From DATBLE01 sp963841405 (GTDB lineage: Bacteria; Actinomycetota; Thermoleophilia; Gaiellales; Gaiellaceae), in contig CAWJCM010000003.1 in NCBI GenBank assembly GCA_963841405.1, forward strand, positions 124,001 through 188,000: DNA of 64,000 nucleotides, given 5' to 3'. The notes beneath the pieces were generated by a model that saw nothing but the letters and a program-made list of their open reading frames with translations, was not told the origin of the DNA and ran no database searches. Both the position numbers and the translations under genes were made by a program. The first letter of the stretch is position 1. Each line of letters begins with the position of its first letter. Shown piece after piece: positions 45,321-55,349 of this stretch.

Positions 45321-46208
45321 ATGCGCGATCGCCGGAGCACAATCCGTGGGGTCCTCGCGATCCTGGCAGCCACCCTCCTCGCAGGGCCTGCTGTCGCGGC
45401 GCCGCGGGCCGGCGGCGTCCCGAATCCGTTCATCTTCCCGGTCGTCGGGCCCTACCGGTACACGAACGACTTCGGCGACCCACGGCCGCAGGGCCGCCAC
45501 GAGGGCAACGACATCCTCGCGCCCAAGCACTCGCCGGTTGTTGCGGTCGAGGACGGCAAGATCAAGTTCTGGACGACCTCGGCCCGGGCCGGCTGCATGC
45601 TCTACCTCTACGGCGCGAGCGGAACGACCTACCTCTACATCCACCTGAACAACGACGTCACGCAGGCCAACGACAACCGCGGCAAGTGCGTCGCCGGCGG
45701 GTCGTACTGGCCAGGCCTGAAGGACGGCGCGAAGGTGGTCGCCGGGCAGGCGATCGGCTTCGTCGGCGACTCGGGCGATGCCAACGGGACGCCTCATCTC
45801 CATTTCGAGGTGCACCCCCATGACGGCGGACCGACCAATCCGTTCCCCTACCTGAACAAGGCGACGCGGATCCTGTTCACGGCGCCGCCCGGCAGCGCCG
45901 TCACGCTCTCGCTGAAGGGAACCATCGTCGCAGCGACCGACACGCAGCTGACGATGAAAGTGCAGACGGCGACCGTCTTCCCGTCGCGCCTCAAGCTGCT
46001 CGGACTGCGGAAGCCGATGATGCTGACGCTCACGCCGACCGCCCTGGTCGACGTGCCCGCCACGCCCTCCGGAGGCGTCGCCGACCCGGCGGGATCGCTC
46101 GTCGGCAGGCCGGCGATCATCCTCACGTTGCCCGCAAAGACCACGCTCCAGGCGCAGGCCGCCCGGGACGGCGCCTTCTCTGCCGCCCGGGTCGTGCTCG
46201 CGCCCTAG
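45321..46208 (+). CDS. secreted M23 family metallopeptidase
   Basis: A 295-residue exported protein with signal peptide IRGVLAILAATLLAGPAVAA. The LytM/M23 domain (about 40-180) has the zinc ligands H-x3-D in GRHEGNDILAPK and the H-x-H pair in GTPHLHFEVHPHDGG, which cut peptidoglycan cross-bridges. The remaining ~110 residues (SLKGTIVAATDTQLTMKVQT and onward) form a beta-rich domain of unknown type. It stands alone on the plus strand. Its stop TAG shares CTAG with the convergent gene. Confidence 0.9.
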   Translation: MRDRRSTIRGVLAILAATLLAGPAVAAPRAGGVPNPFIFPVVGPYRYTNDFGDPRPQGRHEGNDILAPKHSPVVAVEDGKIKFWTTSARAGCMLYLYGASGTTYLYIHLNNDVTQANDNRGKCVAGGSYWPGLKDGAKVVAGQAIGFVGDSGDANGTPHLHFEVHPHDGGPTNPFPYLNKATRILFTAPPGSAVTLSLKGTIVAATDTQLTMKVQTATVFPSRLKLLGLRKPMMLTLTPTALVDVPATPSGGVADPAGSLVGRPAIILTLPAKTTLQAQAARDGAFSAARVVLAP

Positions 46209-47062
46209 CCGGACGACTTGCGGGCGAGCTTCTCCGCGCGGCGCTCGAGGTAGCTTTCCCAGCGCGAACGAGGGATGCCCGGCTCGAGCTTCTCGATGTT
46301 CTCGTCGAGGCTCCGCCGCGGATCCGTGCGCGGGAGGACGTGCACCTGGTACGCGAGCCGGTCGCCCGTCGCCGCCTCGCCTTCCTTGATCCGGACGCCG
46401 TGCAGTGCGATCGGCGTGTTCAGGAACGCGACGAACAGATTCCCGCTGATCGGGATCGACTCAGCCAGCTCGACTCCGATCCCCTCCTCGCGCTCGGCGT
46501 AGTACGTCCCGGCATGCCGAAGTTCGGGCTCGCGCTCGGGCCGGTAGAGGCAGAGCGCCCCGGAGTTCACCTCGCCGGCCGAGGTGAAGTAGAGGAGACA
46601 GGTGACGGCGAAGTGAGCGGAGTCGCTGTGCGGGCGCAGGTTGTACCCGGGCTTGCGGGCCATGATCCGGCCCGGGTTCGAGACGAGCCCGCCGCTCATC
46701 ACCTCGTCCGCGATCTCGGGCGTGAAGAGCTCGGAGTACTTGGCCCGGATATCGTCCTCGAGCCGGTGCGCGAGCACCGGCGCCACGACCTCCTGCATCA
46801 CCTCGTCACGCAGCTGTCCCCAGACGGCGCGGAACTCCTCGGGCGCCCGCGCGAAGTACTTGTTCCGATCCTCGATCCGGAGATTCGACTTGATGTCGTC
46901 GTCCGGCTGGAACTCGGCAACCGGCGGCATCGTCTCGGCCAGCCGCGTGAAGAACTCCCCGGGGAGGAAATCCTCGACGATCAGGTTCGGGAACGGCTCG
47001 CGCTCGATCGGCGCGGCCTCGATCTTCTCGCGGACCGCCGCCTGCAGGTGAGTGTCGGCCAT
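46205..47062 (-). CDS. 2OG-Fe(II) oxygenase-like protein
   Basis: A 285-residue protein. The ATG at 47062 gives the start MADTHLQAAVREKIEAAPIE. The double-stranded beta-helix part shows an iron-binding H-x-D in LRPHSDSAHFAVTCLLYF and a distal His in PIALHGVRIKEGE, followed by an Arg that would bind 2-oxoglutarate. The layout resembles prolyl/aspartyl hydroxylase-like proteins (SM-20/P4H class). Substrate unknown; such enzymes in bacteria act on proteins, antibiotics or small molecules. It sits 11 bases after the enoyl-CoA hydratase gene, likely in the same transcript. Confidence 0.72.
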   Translation of the reverse strand: MADTHLQAAVREKIEAAPIEREPFPNLIVEDFLPGEFFTRLAETMPPVAEFQPDDDIKSNLRIEDRNKYFARAPEEFRAVWGQLRDEVMQEVVAPVLAHRLEDDIRAKYSELFTPEIADEVMSGGLVSNPGRIMARKPGYNLRPHSDSAHFAVTCLLYFTSAGEVNSGALCLYRPEREPELRHAGTYYAEREEGIGVELAESIPISGNLFVAFLNTPIALHGVRIKEGEAATGDRLAYQVHVLPRTDPRRSLDENIEKLEPGIPRSRWESYLERRAEKLARKSSG

Positions 47063-47073
47063 GGGCGCCAAGG

Positions 47074-47856
47074 CTAGCGGCCCTTGAACCGGGGCTCGCG
47101 CTTCTCCGAGAAAGCCATCATCCCCTCTTTCTGGTCCTCGGTGGCGAAGAGCGCGGAGAAGAGGATCGCCTCGTACGAGAGTCCGGCGCCGAGGTCGCCC
47201 TGGAGCGCCCGGTTGCTGGCGTCCTTGGCGGCCGAAAGCGCGACCGGACTCTTCTTCGCCAGCGCCGACGCGGTCTCCAGCGCGCGGTCGAGCAGCGCCT
47301 CGCGCGGGTGGACGGCGCTGACGAGCCCGATGCGGAGCGCCTCGGCCGCGTCGATCGTCCGGCCGGTGAGGATCAGGTCCTTGGCCAGGCCCGCGCCGAC
47401 GGCCCGCGCGAGGCGCTGCGTGCCGCCCCAGCCGGGGATGACCGCCAGGTTGATCTCGGGCTGGCCGAAACCGGCGTTCTCTGCCGCGTACCGGATGTCG
47501 CAGGCGAGGGCGAGCTCGCAGCCGCCGCCCAGCGCGAGCCCGTTGACCGCGGCGATCGTCGGCTTCGGCATCGTCTCGAGCAGACGGGCGCACTCGTGTC
47601 CGAGCGAGCCCCAGGCGTGACTCTCGAGCACGCCCATGTGCACCATCTCCTTGATGTCGGCCCCGGCCGCGAACGCGCGGTCGCCTGCGCCCGTGAGGAC
47701 GACCACGTGGACGTCCGCGTCGCCCGCCAGCTCGCGCAGCCGGTCGCGGAGCGCGGTGAGCGTCTCGCCGTTCAGCGCGTTCAGCGCGTCGGGCCGGTCC
47801 AGCGCCACGAGAGCTACGCCCTCGTGGCCGGAAGGAGTGCCGACGGTGACCGGCAT
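47074..47856 (-). CDS. enoyl-CoA hydratase/isomerase family protein
   Basis: A 260-residue crotonase. The oxyanion-hole segments are DRAFAAGADIKEM and ALGGGCELALACDI. Both catalytic Glu positions are occupied (the Glu in GGCELALA and the Glu in GQPEINLAVIPGWGGTQRLA), as in true hydratases that convert crotonyl-CoA to 3-hydroxybutyryl-CoA. It lies 3 bases after the mutase small subunit gene and is consistent with the nearby thiolase, 3-hydroxyacyl-CoA dehydrogenase and acyl-CoA dehydrogenase. Confidence 0.93.
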   Translation of the reverse strand: MPVTVGTPSGHEGVALVALDRPDALNALNGETLTALRDRLRELAGDADVHVVVLTGAGDRAFAAGADIKEMVHMGVLESHAWGSLGHECARLLETMPKPTIAAVNGLALGGGCELALACDIRYAAENAGFGQPEINLAVIPGWGGTQRLARAVGAGLAKDLILTGRTIDAAEALRIGLVSAVHPREALLDRALETASALAKKSPVALSAAKDASNRALQGDLGAGLSYEAILFSALFATEDQKEGMMAFSEKREPRFKGR

Positions 47857-47859
47857 CGA

Positions 47860-48258
47860 CTAGCCCACGCTCACGGCGTGCGCTAGGAACTCGACGATCT
47901 CGCTCGTCGGCGCCCCGGGCGTGAACACCGCCGCCACGCCCTTCTCCTTCAGCTCCTCGGCGTCCTCGGCCGGGATCGTCCCGCCGAGCACGACGAGCAC
48001 GTCCTCGGCGCCGTTCTCCCGCAGCCCGTCGAGGATGCGTGGGACGAGCGTCATGTGCGCGCCGGAGAGGATCGAGATGCCGACGGCGTCCGCATCCTCC
48101 TGGATGGCCGTCTCGACGATCTGCTCCGGCGTCTGGTGGAGCCCGGTGTAGATCACCTCCATGCCCGCGTCCCGGAGCGCCCTGGCGATGATCTTGGCGC
48201 CGCGGTCGTGTCCGTCGAGGCCGGGCTTGGCGATCACGACGCGAATCCGCTGCCCCAT
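47860..48258 (-). CDS. B12-binding small subunit of an acyl-CoA mutase
   Basis: A 132-residue stand-alone cobalamin domain. The base-off ligand motif D-x-H-x-x-G is KPGLDGHDRGAKIIARALRD, then GISILSGAHMTLVPRILDGL and VLGGTIPAEDAEELKEKGV. It corresponds to the C-terminal domain of methylmalonyl-CoA mutase and to IcmB. The large subunit is encoded 2.2 kb away on the same strand (50508-52136). The split architecture occurs both in isobutyryl-CoA mutases and in archaeal-type methylmalonyl-CoA mutases. Confidence 0.93.
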   Translation of the reverse strand: MGQRIRVVIAKPGLDGHDRGAKIIARALRDAGMEVIYTGLHQTPEQIVETAIQEDADAVGISILSGAHMTLVPRILDGLRENGAEDVLVVLGGTIPAEDAEELKEKGVAAVFTPGAPTSEIVEFLAHAVSVG

Positions 48259-48267
48259 CAGGGCGGC

Positions 48268-48273
48268 AGTATA
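48268..48273 (-). promoter_or_regulatory. candidate -10 box for the mutase small subunit
   Basis: On the minus strand TATACT is an excellent -10 hexamer, 9 bases before the ATG of the B12-binding subunit gene. No ribosome site lies between, so the transcript may be leaderless. The -35 match is poor. Confidence 0.45.
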
Positions 48274-48412
48274 CGGCGATGGCCTCTGCTCACCGGTCGG
48301 GCCGGCGCCGGCGCCCGGACGCAGCTCCGGTGCCGCTCCTCCGCAGTCCAGGTACGCTGCGGCGCGCCGCAGGCGGCACCTCCGTTGTCGGCCCCGGCTC
48401 AGGAGACCGAGA

Positions 48413-49138
48413 ATGAAACTGACCGTCGTGGGCTGCTCACCGGCGTGGCCGAACCCCGGTGGGGCGCAATCCGGTTACCTCGTGGAGGCGTCCGGCCGGT
48501 TGTTGCTCGACTGCGGTCCCGGCGTCCTCGCCAAGCTGCGCGTGCGGGAAGGCTGGCCGCAGATCGACTCGATCGTGATCTCCCACTGGCATCTCGACCA
48601 CTGGGGCGACCTGGTGCCGTGGGTCTGGGGGAGCATGTTCGGCCTCGGCCGGGAAGCCGGGAAGCCCCAGCTCTGGCTGCCGCCCGAGGGGAGCGACCTG
48701 CTGCGGACGTTCGGCGAGCGGATGGGGACGCCGACGATGTTCTGGAACGCCTTCGAGATCGAGGAGTACGCGGAGGGGGAGCCGTTCACGACCGCCGCCG
48801 GCGTGACGGTCACGCCGATCAGGGTTCCCCACTACACGCTCCTGACCTTCGCCTTCCGGGTCACGAACGGAGAGAAGACCCTCGCGTACTCGGGTGACTC
48901 GGCCCCGAGCGACGCGCTCGCCGAGGTCGCCAGCGATGCCGATCTCTTCGTCTGCGAGGCCACTCTCGTCGACGACGCGTCTGACGGCGAGCCGCGCGGC
49001 CACCTCTCGGCCGACGAGGCGGTCGCGGCCTTCACGGCCTCGGGCGCGAAGCGTCTGCTGATCACGCACCGGCCGGAGGAGCTCGACCTCCCGGCCGGGC
49101 TCGAGCGGGCTCAGGACGGGCTCGAGCTCGACCTGTAG
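48413..49138 (+). CDS. MBL-fold metallohydrolase
   Basis: A 241-residue metallo-beta-lactamase fold enzyme of the RNase Z-like group. The metal site is His58-x-His60-x-Asp62-His63 (SHWHLDHWGD). Further ligands are probably His in VPHYTLLTF, Asp in AYSGDSAPS and His in ITHRPEE. AGGAGA sits 7 bases before the ATG at 48413. It lacks the exosite of tRNA-processing RNase Z, so a small-molecule or other phosphodiester substrate is likely. It is isolated on the plus strand, and its 3' end overlaps the convergent gene by 28 bases. Confidence 0.88.
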   Translation: MKLTVVGCSPAWPNPGGAQSGYLVEASGRLLLDCGPGVLAKLRVREGWPQIDSIVISHWHLDHWGDLVPWVWGSMFGLGREAGKPQLWLPPEGSDLLRTFGERMGTPTMFWNAFEIEEYAEGEPFTTAAGVTVTPIRVPHYTLLTFAFRVTNGEKTLAYSGDSAPSDALAEVASDADLFVCEATLVDDASDGEPRGHLSADEAVAAFTASGAKRLLITHRPEELDLPAGLERAQDGLELDL

Positions 49139-49863
49139 AGACGAGCGGCGCGCACCGCGCGCCGGTGCCGGACCCGGCCGCGGATCACGAGGACCACGAT
49201 CACGCCGCCCAGACCCCCGACGATCAGCCCGACCGGGACGAACAGCCAGACGGCCCCGAGCGCCGGCTTCGGCGGCTTCAGGTCCACCGACGGCGCACGC
49301 GGGTCTCCGCGTGAGAGCTGCACGCCGCCCTCGGGCGCCCAGTACGACACGAGCCAGTGCGGCCTTCCGCCCTCGCCGTCGTTCTGGAGCGCGATGTCGA
49401 AGATCTGCCGGTCGACGCCCGACCGCGCCTTCGGGTAGAAGGCGACCTTGAGGCCGACCTCGTCGGCGTAGGAGTAGTCGAGGTGCCAGCGGACGTCGTC
49501 GACCGCGTTCGCCGGGTACGGGACCACCGGGATCGTGCCGGTCGCCCAGTCGGCGCGGGAGAGCCCCTGGTGCAGCTCGCTGGTCGTGAGCGCGAACGAG
49601 GCGGCGACGTGCTTCCGGTAGACGGCGCTCTGGATGAACCGGACGGCGACCGCGCGCACCTGCCGCTGTTCGGCGGGGGTGAACACGTCCGCCTTCGGGT
49701 TCGCCGGAACGAATTGCGGCTTCCCGCGCTCGAAGACCTGCTTCTCCGGGTGCCCCGTGTTCGAGAAGCGGAGACCGACGAAGGCGACGCCGCCCGCGAC
49801 CGCCAGGCAGACTGCGACCCGTCCGGCCCGGCGACGGAACCGGCTGGAGCGCAGCAGCCTCAT
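49111..49863 (-). CDS. secreted/membrane protein, paralogue A of an unknown family
   Basis: A 250-residue protein with an N-terminal membrane segment (about 15-31), an external domain and a second membrane helix near the C-terminus (204-227) followed by a basic tail. It shares with the upstream gene NTGH (35-38) just after the first helix, TGTIPVVP (108-115), IFDIALQNDGEGG near 154 and a W-L-V-S-Y-W-A-P segment (170-177). The same order and spacing in the neighbour show tandem duplication. I know no family for it. The fold could be an NTF2-like or similar alpha+beta domain. It lies between the two mutase subunit genes. Confidence 0.6.
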   Translation of the reverse strand: MRLLRSSRFRRRAGRVAVCLAVAGGVAFVGLRFSNTGHPEKQVFERGKPQFVPANPKADVFTPAEQRQVRAVAVRFIQSAVYRKHVAASFALTTSELHQGLSRADWATGTIPVVPYPANAVDDVRWHLDYSYADEVGLKVAFYPKARSGVDRQIFDIALQNDGEGGRPHWLVSYWAPEGGVQLSRGDPRAPSVDLKPPKPALGAVWLFVPVGLIVGGLGGVIVVLVIRGRVRHRRAVRAARLYRSSSSPS

Positions 49864-49909
49864 CGGCTCAGGATACGTCCGCGTTCCGCGGCATCTGCCG
49901 GTCCGCCGT

Positions 49910-50482
49910 CTAGCTGCCCGGGTTGTTCGGGATGGCCGGCATCGAACGCGGCGCCCACGAGTTGACCACCCAGCGGGCGTCCTTGCCCTTCCCGACCTTG
50001 TTCACGTCGATCGTGAAGATCTGCGACTTCACCTTCTTCGATGCCGGGATGAGGATCACCTCGAGGATCGCGTGGTTCTTCTCGGAGAGGTCGACCTTCA
50101 TCGGCGCGAGCTTGATCGGGTCGAGGAACGGAACGACGGGGATCGTGCCCGTCAGCCACTCCTTGTAGGTCATCCCCTGGCGGATCCCGGGCCCCACGAG
50201 CTTCCACGCCTCGGACAGGTCCTTGCGCTGGACGGCGGTCAGGATGAAGCGGCCGGCAACCAGCCGCGCGGCCGGCTCGAGCGTCACCTGCTTCGACGTC
50301 GTCACCGTGTCCACCGGCCTGTTCGTGAACGGGGCAACCTCCGAATGGCCGGTATTGCGGAGGAACACGATCAGCACCGCGGCGATGCCGGCGGCGAGAA
50401 CGAACCCGGATGCCCAGAGCAGGAATCTCTGGTTCCGCCGTGACTTCAGGTTGAAGGTCGAGGATTCCACCTGGTTTCCCAC
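49910..50482 (-). CDS. secreted/membrane protein, paralogue B of an unknown family
   Basis: A 190-residue relative of the protein at 49111-49863. After a positively charged start (LKSRRNQR) comes a membrane helix (20-41), then NTGH (43-46), TGTIPVVP (111-118), IFTIDVNKVGKGKD near 155 and W-V-V-N-S-W-A-P (171-178). It lacks the second C-terminal helix of its paralogue. It starts 25 bases after the mutase large subunit stop on the same strand, so it may be cotranscribed with the mutase. No function can be assigned. Confidence 0.62.
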   Translation of the reverse strand: MGNQVESSTFNLKSRRNQRFLLWASGFVLAAGIAAVLIVFLRNTGHSEVAPFTNRPVDTVTTSKQVTLEPAARLVAGRFILTAVQRKDLSEAWKLVGPGIRQGMTYKEWLTGTIPVVPFLDPIKLAPMKVDLSEKNHAILEVILIPASKKVKSQIFTIDVNKVGKGKDARWVVNSWAPRSMPAIPNNPGS

Positions 50483-50507
50483 TGAGACTGTCAGGGTAGC
50501 GGCGAAG

Positions 50508-52136
<1,629 letters not shown>

Positions 52137-52290
52137 CCGCTGGAATTGTGCCCGACGGCACTCGACCTCGAACCGTGAGCTCGATACACGGGCCGCGCCG
52201 AGCTCGACGGCCCGACGCGACCCGTGGCGGCGGCAAGTGCCGACGGCGCCCTCTCTTTACCAGCCGGACAACGCAAGTCCTCCGGGACCA

Positions 52291-53553
52291 CTACCGGCCG
52301 CCGCGGAGCAGGTACCACGCCTCCGCAGCTCCGACCGTGACCGCGGCGGTGACGATCTGGACGCCGATCAGCTCCCGCGGGCTCCCGTGCAGGACGGCGA
52401 AAGCGATCAGCTGCGCCGCCTGGATCGCCACCAGCACGAGGGCGAAGCGGGTCCGGGCGAGCGAGAGGAAGTGGTACAGGTAGACGCTCGAGAGCGCGTA
52501 CAGCGCCATCGCCAGCGAGAGCGGCCCCAGCCAGGGGACTGCGGCGTGGTACTTCTCGCCGAAGATGTCGTCGACGATCGGGCCGGCGAAGACCCAGAGC
52601 AGGGCGGTCACCAGCGCGCCGAGGCCCGCCACCACAGCCAGGCCGGCCAGCAGGTGCCGCCGCTCCCGCTCGGGATCACGGAGCGTCGCCACGCGCGGGA
52701 ACAGGACGGTGACGACGCCGATCGGGATCAGCAGCTGGACGCGGGCACAGACGGACGCGACCCCGTAGGCGCCTGCGGTGCTCGACGAGAAGGCGAGGTT
52801 GGCGACGAGGACGTCCACGGTAGCGAGCGCCATCAGGACGGTCAGGCCGGCGGCCGCCGCGGCGTTCGGACGGGTGGCCAGCCGGCGGCGCCCCGCCCGG
52901 TCCGCGGCGTGCCAGAGGTCGCGCAGCGGCAGGAAGGTCAGGCCGAGCGTGACTGCGGTCGCCGCCGCGACGCCGGCCATCACGGCGGCTGCGTCGCCGC
53001 CGGCGAGCCCGATCGCCAGTCCGGCGGCGAACCGCGTCCCCGCAAATGCCAGCTGGGCGAAGCCGAAGACGAGGAAGAGCCGTGCGCCGAGCAGACCGCC
53101 CCAGACGGCCGGGATGACGAGCGCGAAGGCGATGGTGGCCGTGGTCGCGAACATCGCCGCCGCGTCGCCGCGGCCGGCCGCCGCCATCCCCACCGACACG
53201 ATGCCGCCGAGCAGCAGCACGCCCGCCGCCCAGGGGACGAGCCCGCGCACGGTGTCGCGGAGCGCGGCGCCCGCCCGCCCGCGGCGGCCGCCCTCCAGCT
53301 CGAGCGCGACCTCCCTGGCGACGCTCGCCTGGAAGGCGAGCGGCGGCACGGCGGCGATCAGGGTGATCACCACCAGCGCGACGAGCACCGAGTACTCGGC
53401 CGGGGAGAGGACGCGGGCGAGCGCGATCTGGAAGAGGGCGTTCAGGCCGTTCGCGGCGAAGGTCGCGACGCCGATGAAGAGCCCCGAGCCGAGGAGCGCC
53501 CGCGACGGGGTCGTCGGCTGCCTCACGCTCGTCGGCGTCGCCACGGTCGTCAT
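52291..53553 (-). CDS. polysaccharide flippase-like (MOP superfamily) membrane protein
   Basis: A 420-residue protein with about 12 hydrophobic helices and the family-type start GSGLFIGVATFAANGLNALF followed by ALARVLSPAEYSVLVALVVI. The PAEYG-like motif is typical of Wzx/MurJ-related oligosaccharide exporters. The next gene (adenosyltransferase) lies 22 bases upstream on the strand, so it may be cotranscribed with unrelated metabolic genes. The substrate is unknown. 154 bases without evident signals separate it from the mutase gene. Confidence 0.82.
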   Translation of the reverse strand: MTTVATPTSVRQPTTPSRALLGSGLFIGVATFAANGLNALFQIALARVLSPAEYSVLVALVVITLIAAVPPLAFQASVAREVALELEGGRRGRAGAALRDTVRGLVPWAAGVLLLGGIVSVGMAAAGRGDAAAMFATTATIAFALVIPAVWGGLLGARLFLVFGFAQLAFAGTRFAAGLAIGLAGGDAAAVMAGVAAATAVTLGLTFLPLRDLWHAADRAGRRRLATRPNAAAAAGLTVLMALATVDVLVANLAFSSSTAGAYGVASVCARVQLLIPIGVVTVLFPRVATLRDPERERRHLLAGLAVVAGLGALVTALLWVFAGPIVDDIFGEKYHAAVPWLGPLSLAMALYALSSVYLYHFLSLARTRFALVLVAIQAAQLIAFAVLHGSPRELIGVQIVTAAVTVGAAEAWYLLRGGR

Positions 53554-53575
53554 TCTCCGTGTCGCGGCGGCTCTC

Positions 53576-54145
53576 CTAGCGCGAGTCGCCGGGCTTCCAG
53601 AGCGGCTCGGGCCGGCCGGCGTTCGCAGCTCGCGCGAAGATGAACAGAAGATCCGAGAGCCGGTTCAGATACGTCAGCGCGAGCGGGTTGGCGGGCGAGA
53701 CCCGCAGCGCGGCGAGCTCGGCGCGCCGGCACACCGTCCGCGCGAGATGGAGCCGTGCCGCCGCGTCGCTTCCGCCGGGGAGGACGAAGCTCTTCAGCGT
53801 CGGCAGGTCGGCATTGACGTGGTCGCACAGTTCCTCGAGCCCATCCACCTGTCCCTGGGCGATCCGCAGCTTGCCGTCGCCCTCCTCGAAGGGAACCGCG
53901 AGGTCGGCGCCGAGGTCGAACAGCTCGTTCTGGACGCGTTCCAGCGGCGCGCGGAGATCCTCGGGCGCCTCGCCGGCGAGGACGACCCCGAGCTGGGCGT
54001 TCACCTCCTCGACCGCCCCCACCGCGGCGATCCGCGGATCGGTCTTCGCGACCCGGGAGCCGTCGCCGAGGCTGGTCTCGCCCCGGTCGCCCGTGCGGGT
54101 GTAGATCCGGGTGAGCCGGACCGGTTCGTCCCGTTTGCGCGCCAT
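53576..54145 (-). CDS. PduO-type cob(I)alamin adenosyltransferase
   Basis: A 189-residue enzyme that adenosylates cob(I)alamin with ATP, producing the cofactor of the acyl-CoA mutase nearby. The ATP-binding N-terminus is RIYTRTGDRGETSLGDGSRV, then GAVEEVNAQLGV (usually V-D-E-L-N). The C-terminal part has LPGGSDAAARLHLARTVCRR and LNRLSDLLFIFAR. The start shares a base with the acyl-CoA dehydrogenase stop (TGATG), showing cotranslation. Confidence 0.95.
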   Translation of the reverse strand: MARKRDEPVRLTRIYTRTGDRGETSLGDGSRVAKTDPRIAAVGAVEEVNAQLGVVLAGEAPEDLRAPLERVQNELFDLGADLAVPFEEGDGKLRIAQGQVDGLEELCDHVNADLPTLKSFVLPGGSDAAARLHLARTVCRRAELAALRVSPANPLALTYLNRLSDLLFIFARAANAGRPEPLWKPGDSR

Positions 54146-55305
54146 CAGCCGGACGCGAGCGCCTTCTGCTTCAGGCCGAGGATCGAGCGGGCGATCACGA
54201 GGCGTTGGATCTCGCTGGTGCCCTCGTAGATCTCCGTGATCTTCGCGTCGCGGTAGTAGCGCTCGACCGGGAACTCCTTCGTGTAGCCGTAGCCGCCGAA
54301 GACCTGGATCGCCTCCGCGGTCTGCCGCCGGGCCATCTCGGAGGCGAACAGCTTCGCCTTCGCCCCCGCCTCGGCATGGTCGCGCCCGGCCGCCTTGAGC
54401 CAGGCCGCCCGCAGCACCAGCAGCCGGGCGGCGTCGATCTCCATCGACATGTTCGCGAGCTTGTGCTGGATCGCCTGGAAGTCCCCGAGCCGCTTGCCGA
54501 ACTGTCTCCGCTCGAGGGCATAGTCGCGCGCCGCCTCGAACGCGGCCCGGGCGATGCCGACCGCCTGGGCGGCGATCCCGATCCGGCCGGCGTCGAGCGT
54601 CGCCATCGCCACCGCAAAGCCCTTGCCTTCCTCGTGTAGCAGGCGGTCGCCGTCGACGACGGCGTCCACCGCGATGTCGCTCGTGGTCGACGAGTGGATG
54701 CCCAGCTTCTCCTCGTCGCGCGTGACCGTGACGTCGGCGGCGTCGAGGACGAACGCGGAGACGCCCTTGGCATTCGCGCTGGAGGCATCGGTGCGTGCGA
54801 AGAGCAGGAAGGTACCCGCGTGGCGTGCGGTGGAGATGAAGCGCTTCGCTCCCGAGATCCGCCAGCCCCCGTCCTCGGCCGTCGCCGCCGTCCGTAGCGA
54901 GCCGGCGTCGGAGCCCGACTCGGGCTCGGTCAGTGCAAAGGCGCCGAGCGACTCTCCGCGGGCCAGCGCAGGGACGAAGCGCGCCCGCTGCTCGTCGGTG
55001 CCGAACCGCAGGATCGGCAGCGTGACCGCGCTCGTGTGTACGGCGACGGTGACGCCGACCCCGGCGTCGGCCCGGGAGAGCTCCTCCAGGACGAGCACGT
55101 ACGCGACGAAGTCAGCGCCGGCGCCGCCGTACTCATCGGGCACGCAGACCCCGAGCAGTCCGAGCTCGCCGAGCTTCGGGTACAGCTCGACCGGAAACCG
55201 GTGCTCGCGGTCCCAGTCGGCCGCATGCGGCTCGATCTCCGCCTGGGCGAACTCCCGCGCCAGCGCCTGGATCTCGCGCTGCTCCGGCGTGAGCTCGAAG
55301 TCCAC
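54145..55305 (-). CDS. acyl-CoA dehydrogenase
   Basis: A 386-residue FAD enzyme of short-chain type. Motifs: ALTEPESGSDAGSLRTAATA (FAD and substrate contact), GWRISGAKRFISTARHAG, the C-terminal VFGGYGYTKEFPVERYYRDA, and the catalytic Glu in EIYEGTSEIQRLVIAR. The position of this Glu in YEGTSEIQ is that of butyryl/short-chain dehydrogenases. Electrons would go to the ETF encoded at 43.5-45.2 kb. The GTG at 55305 is the likely start (MDFELTPEQREIQALA). Confidence 0.94.
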   Translation of the reverse strand: MDFELTPEQREIQALAREFAQAEIEPHAADWDREHRFPVELYPKLGELGLLGVCVPDEYGGAGADFVAYVLVLEELSRADAGVGVTVAVHTSAVTLPILRFGTDEQRARFVPALARGESLGAFALTEPESGSDAGSLRTAATAEDGGWRISGAKRFISTARHAGTFLLFARTDASSANAKGVSAFVLDAADVTVTRDEEKLGIHSSTTSDIAVDAVVDGDRLLHEEGKGFAVAMATLDAGRIGIAAQAVGIARAAFEAARDYALERRQFGKRLGDFQAIQHKLANMSMEIDAARLLVLRAAWLKAAGRDHAEAGAKAKLFASEMARRQTAEAIQVFGGYGYTKEFPVERYYRDAKITEIYEGTSEIQRLVIARSILGLKQKALASG

Positions 55306-55349
55306 GGACGAAGCCTAGTGCCACCGGCAGCCTCGCAGCCAGCGCCGGA

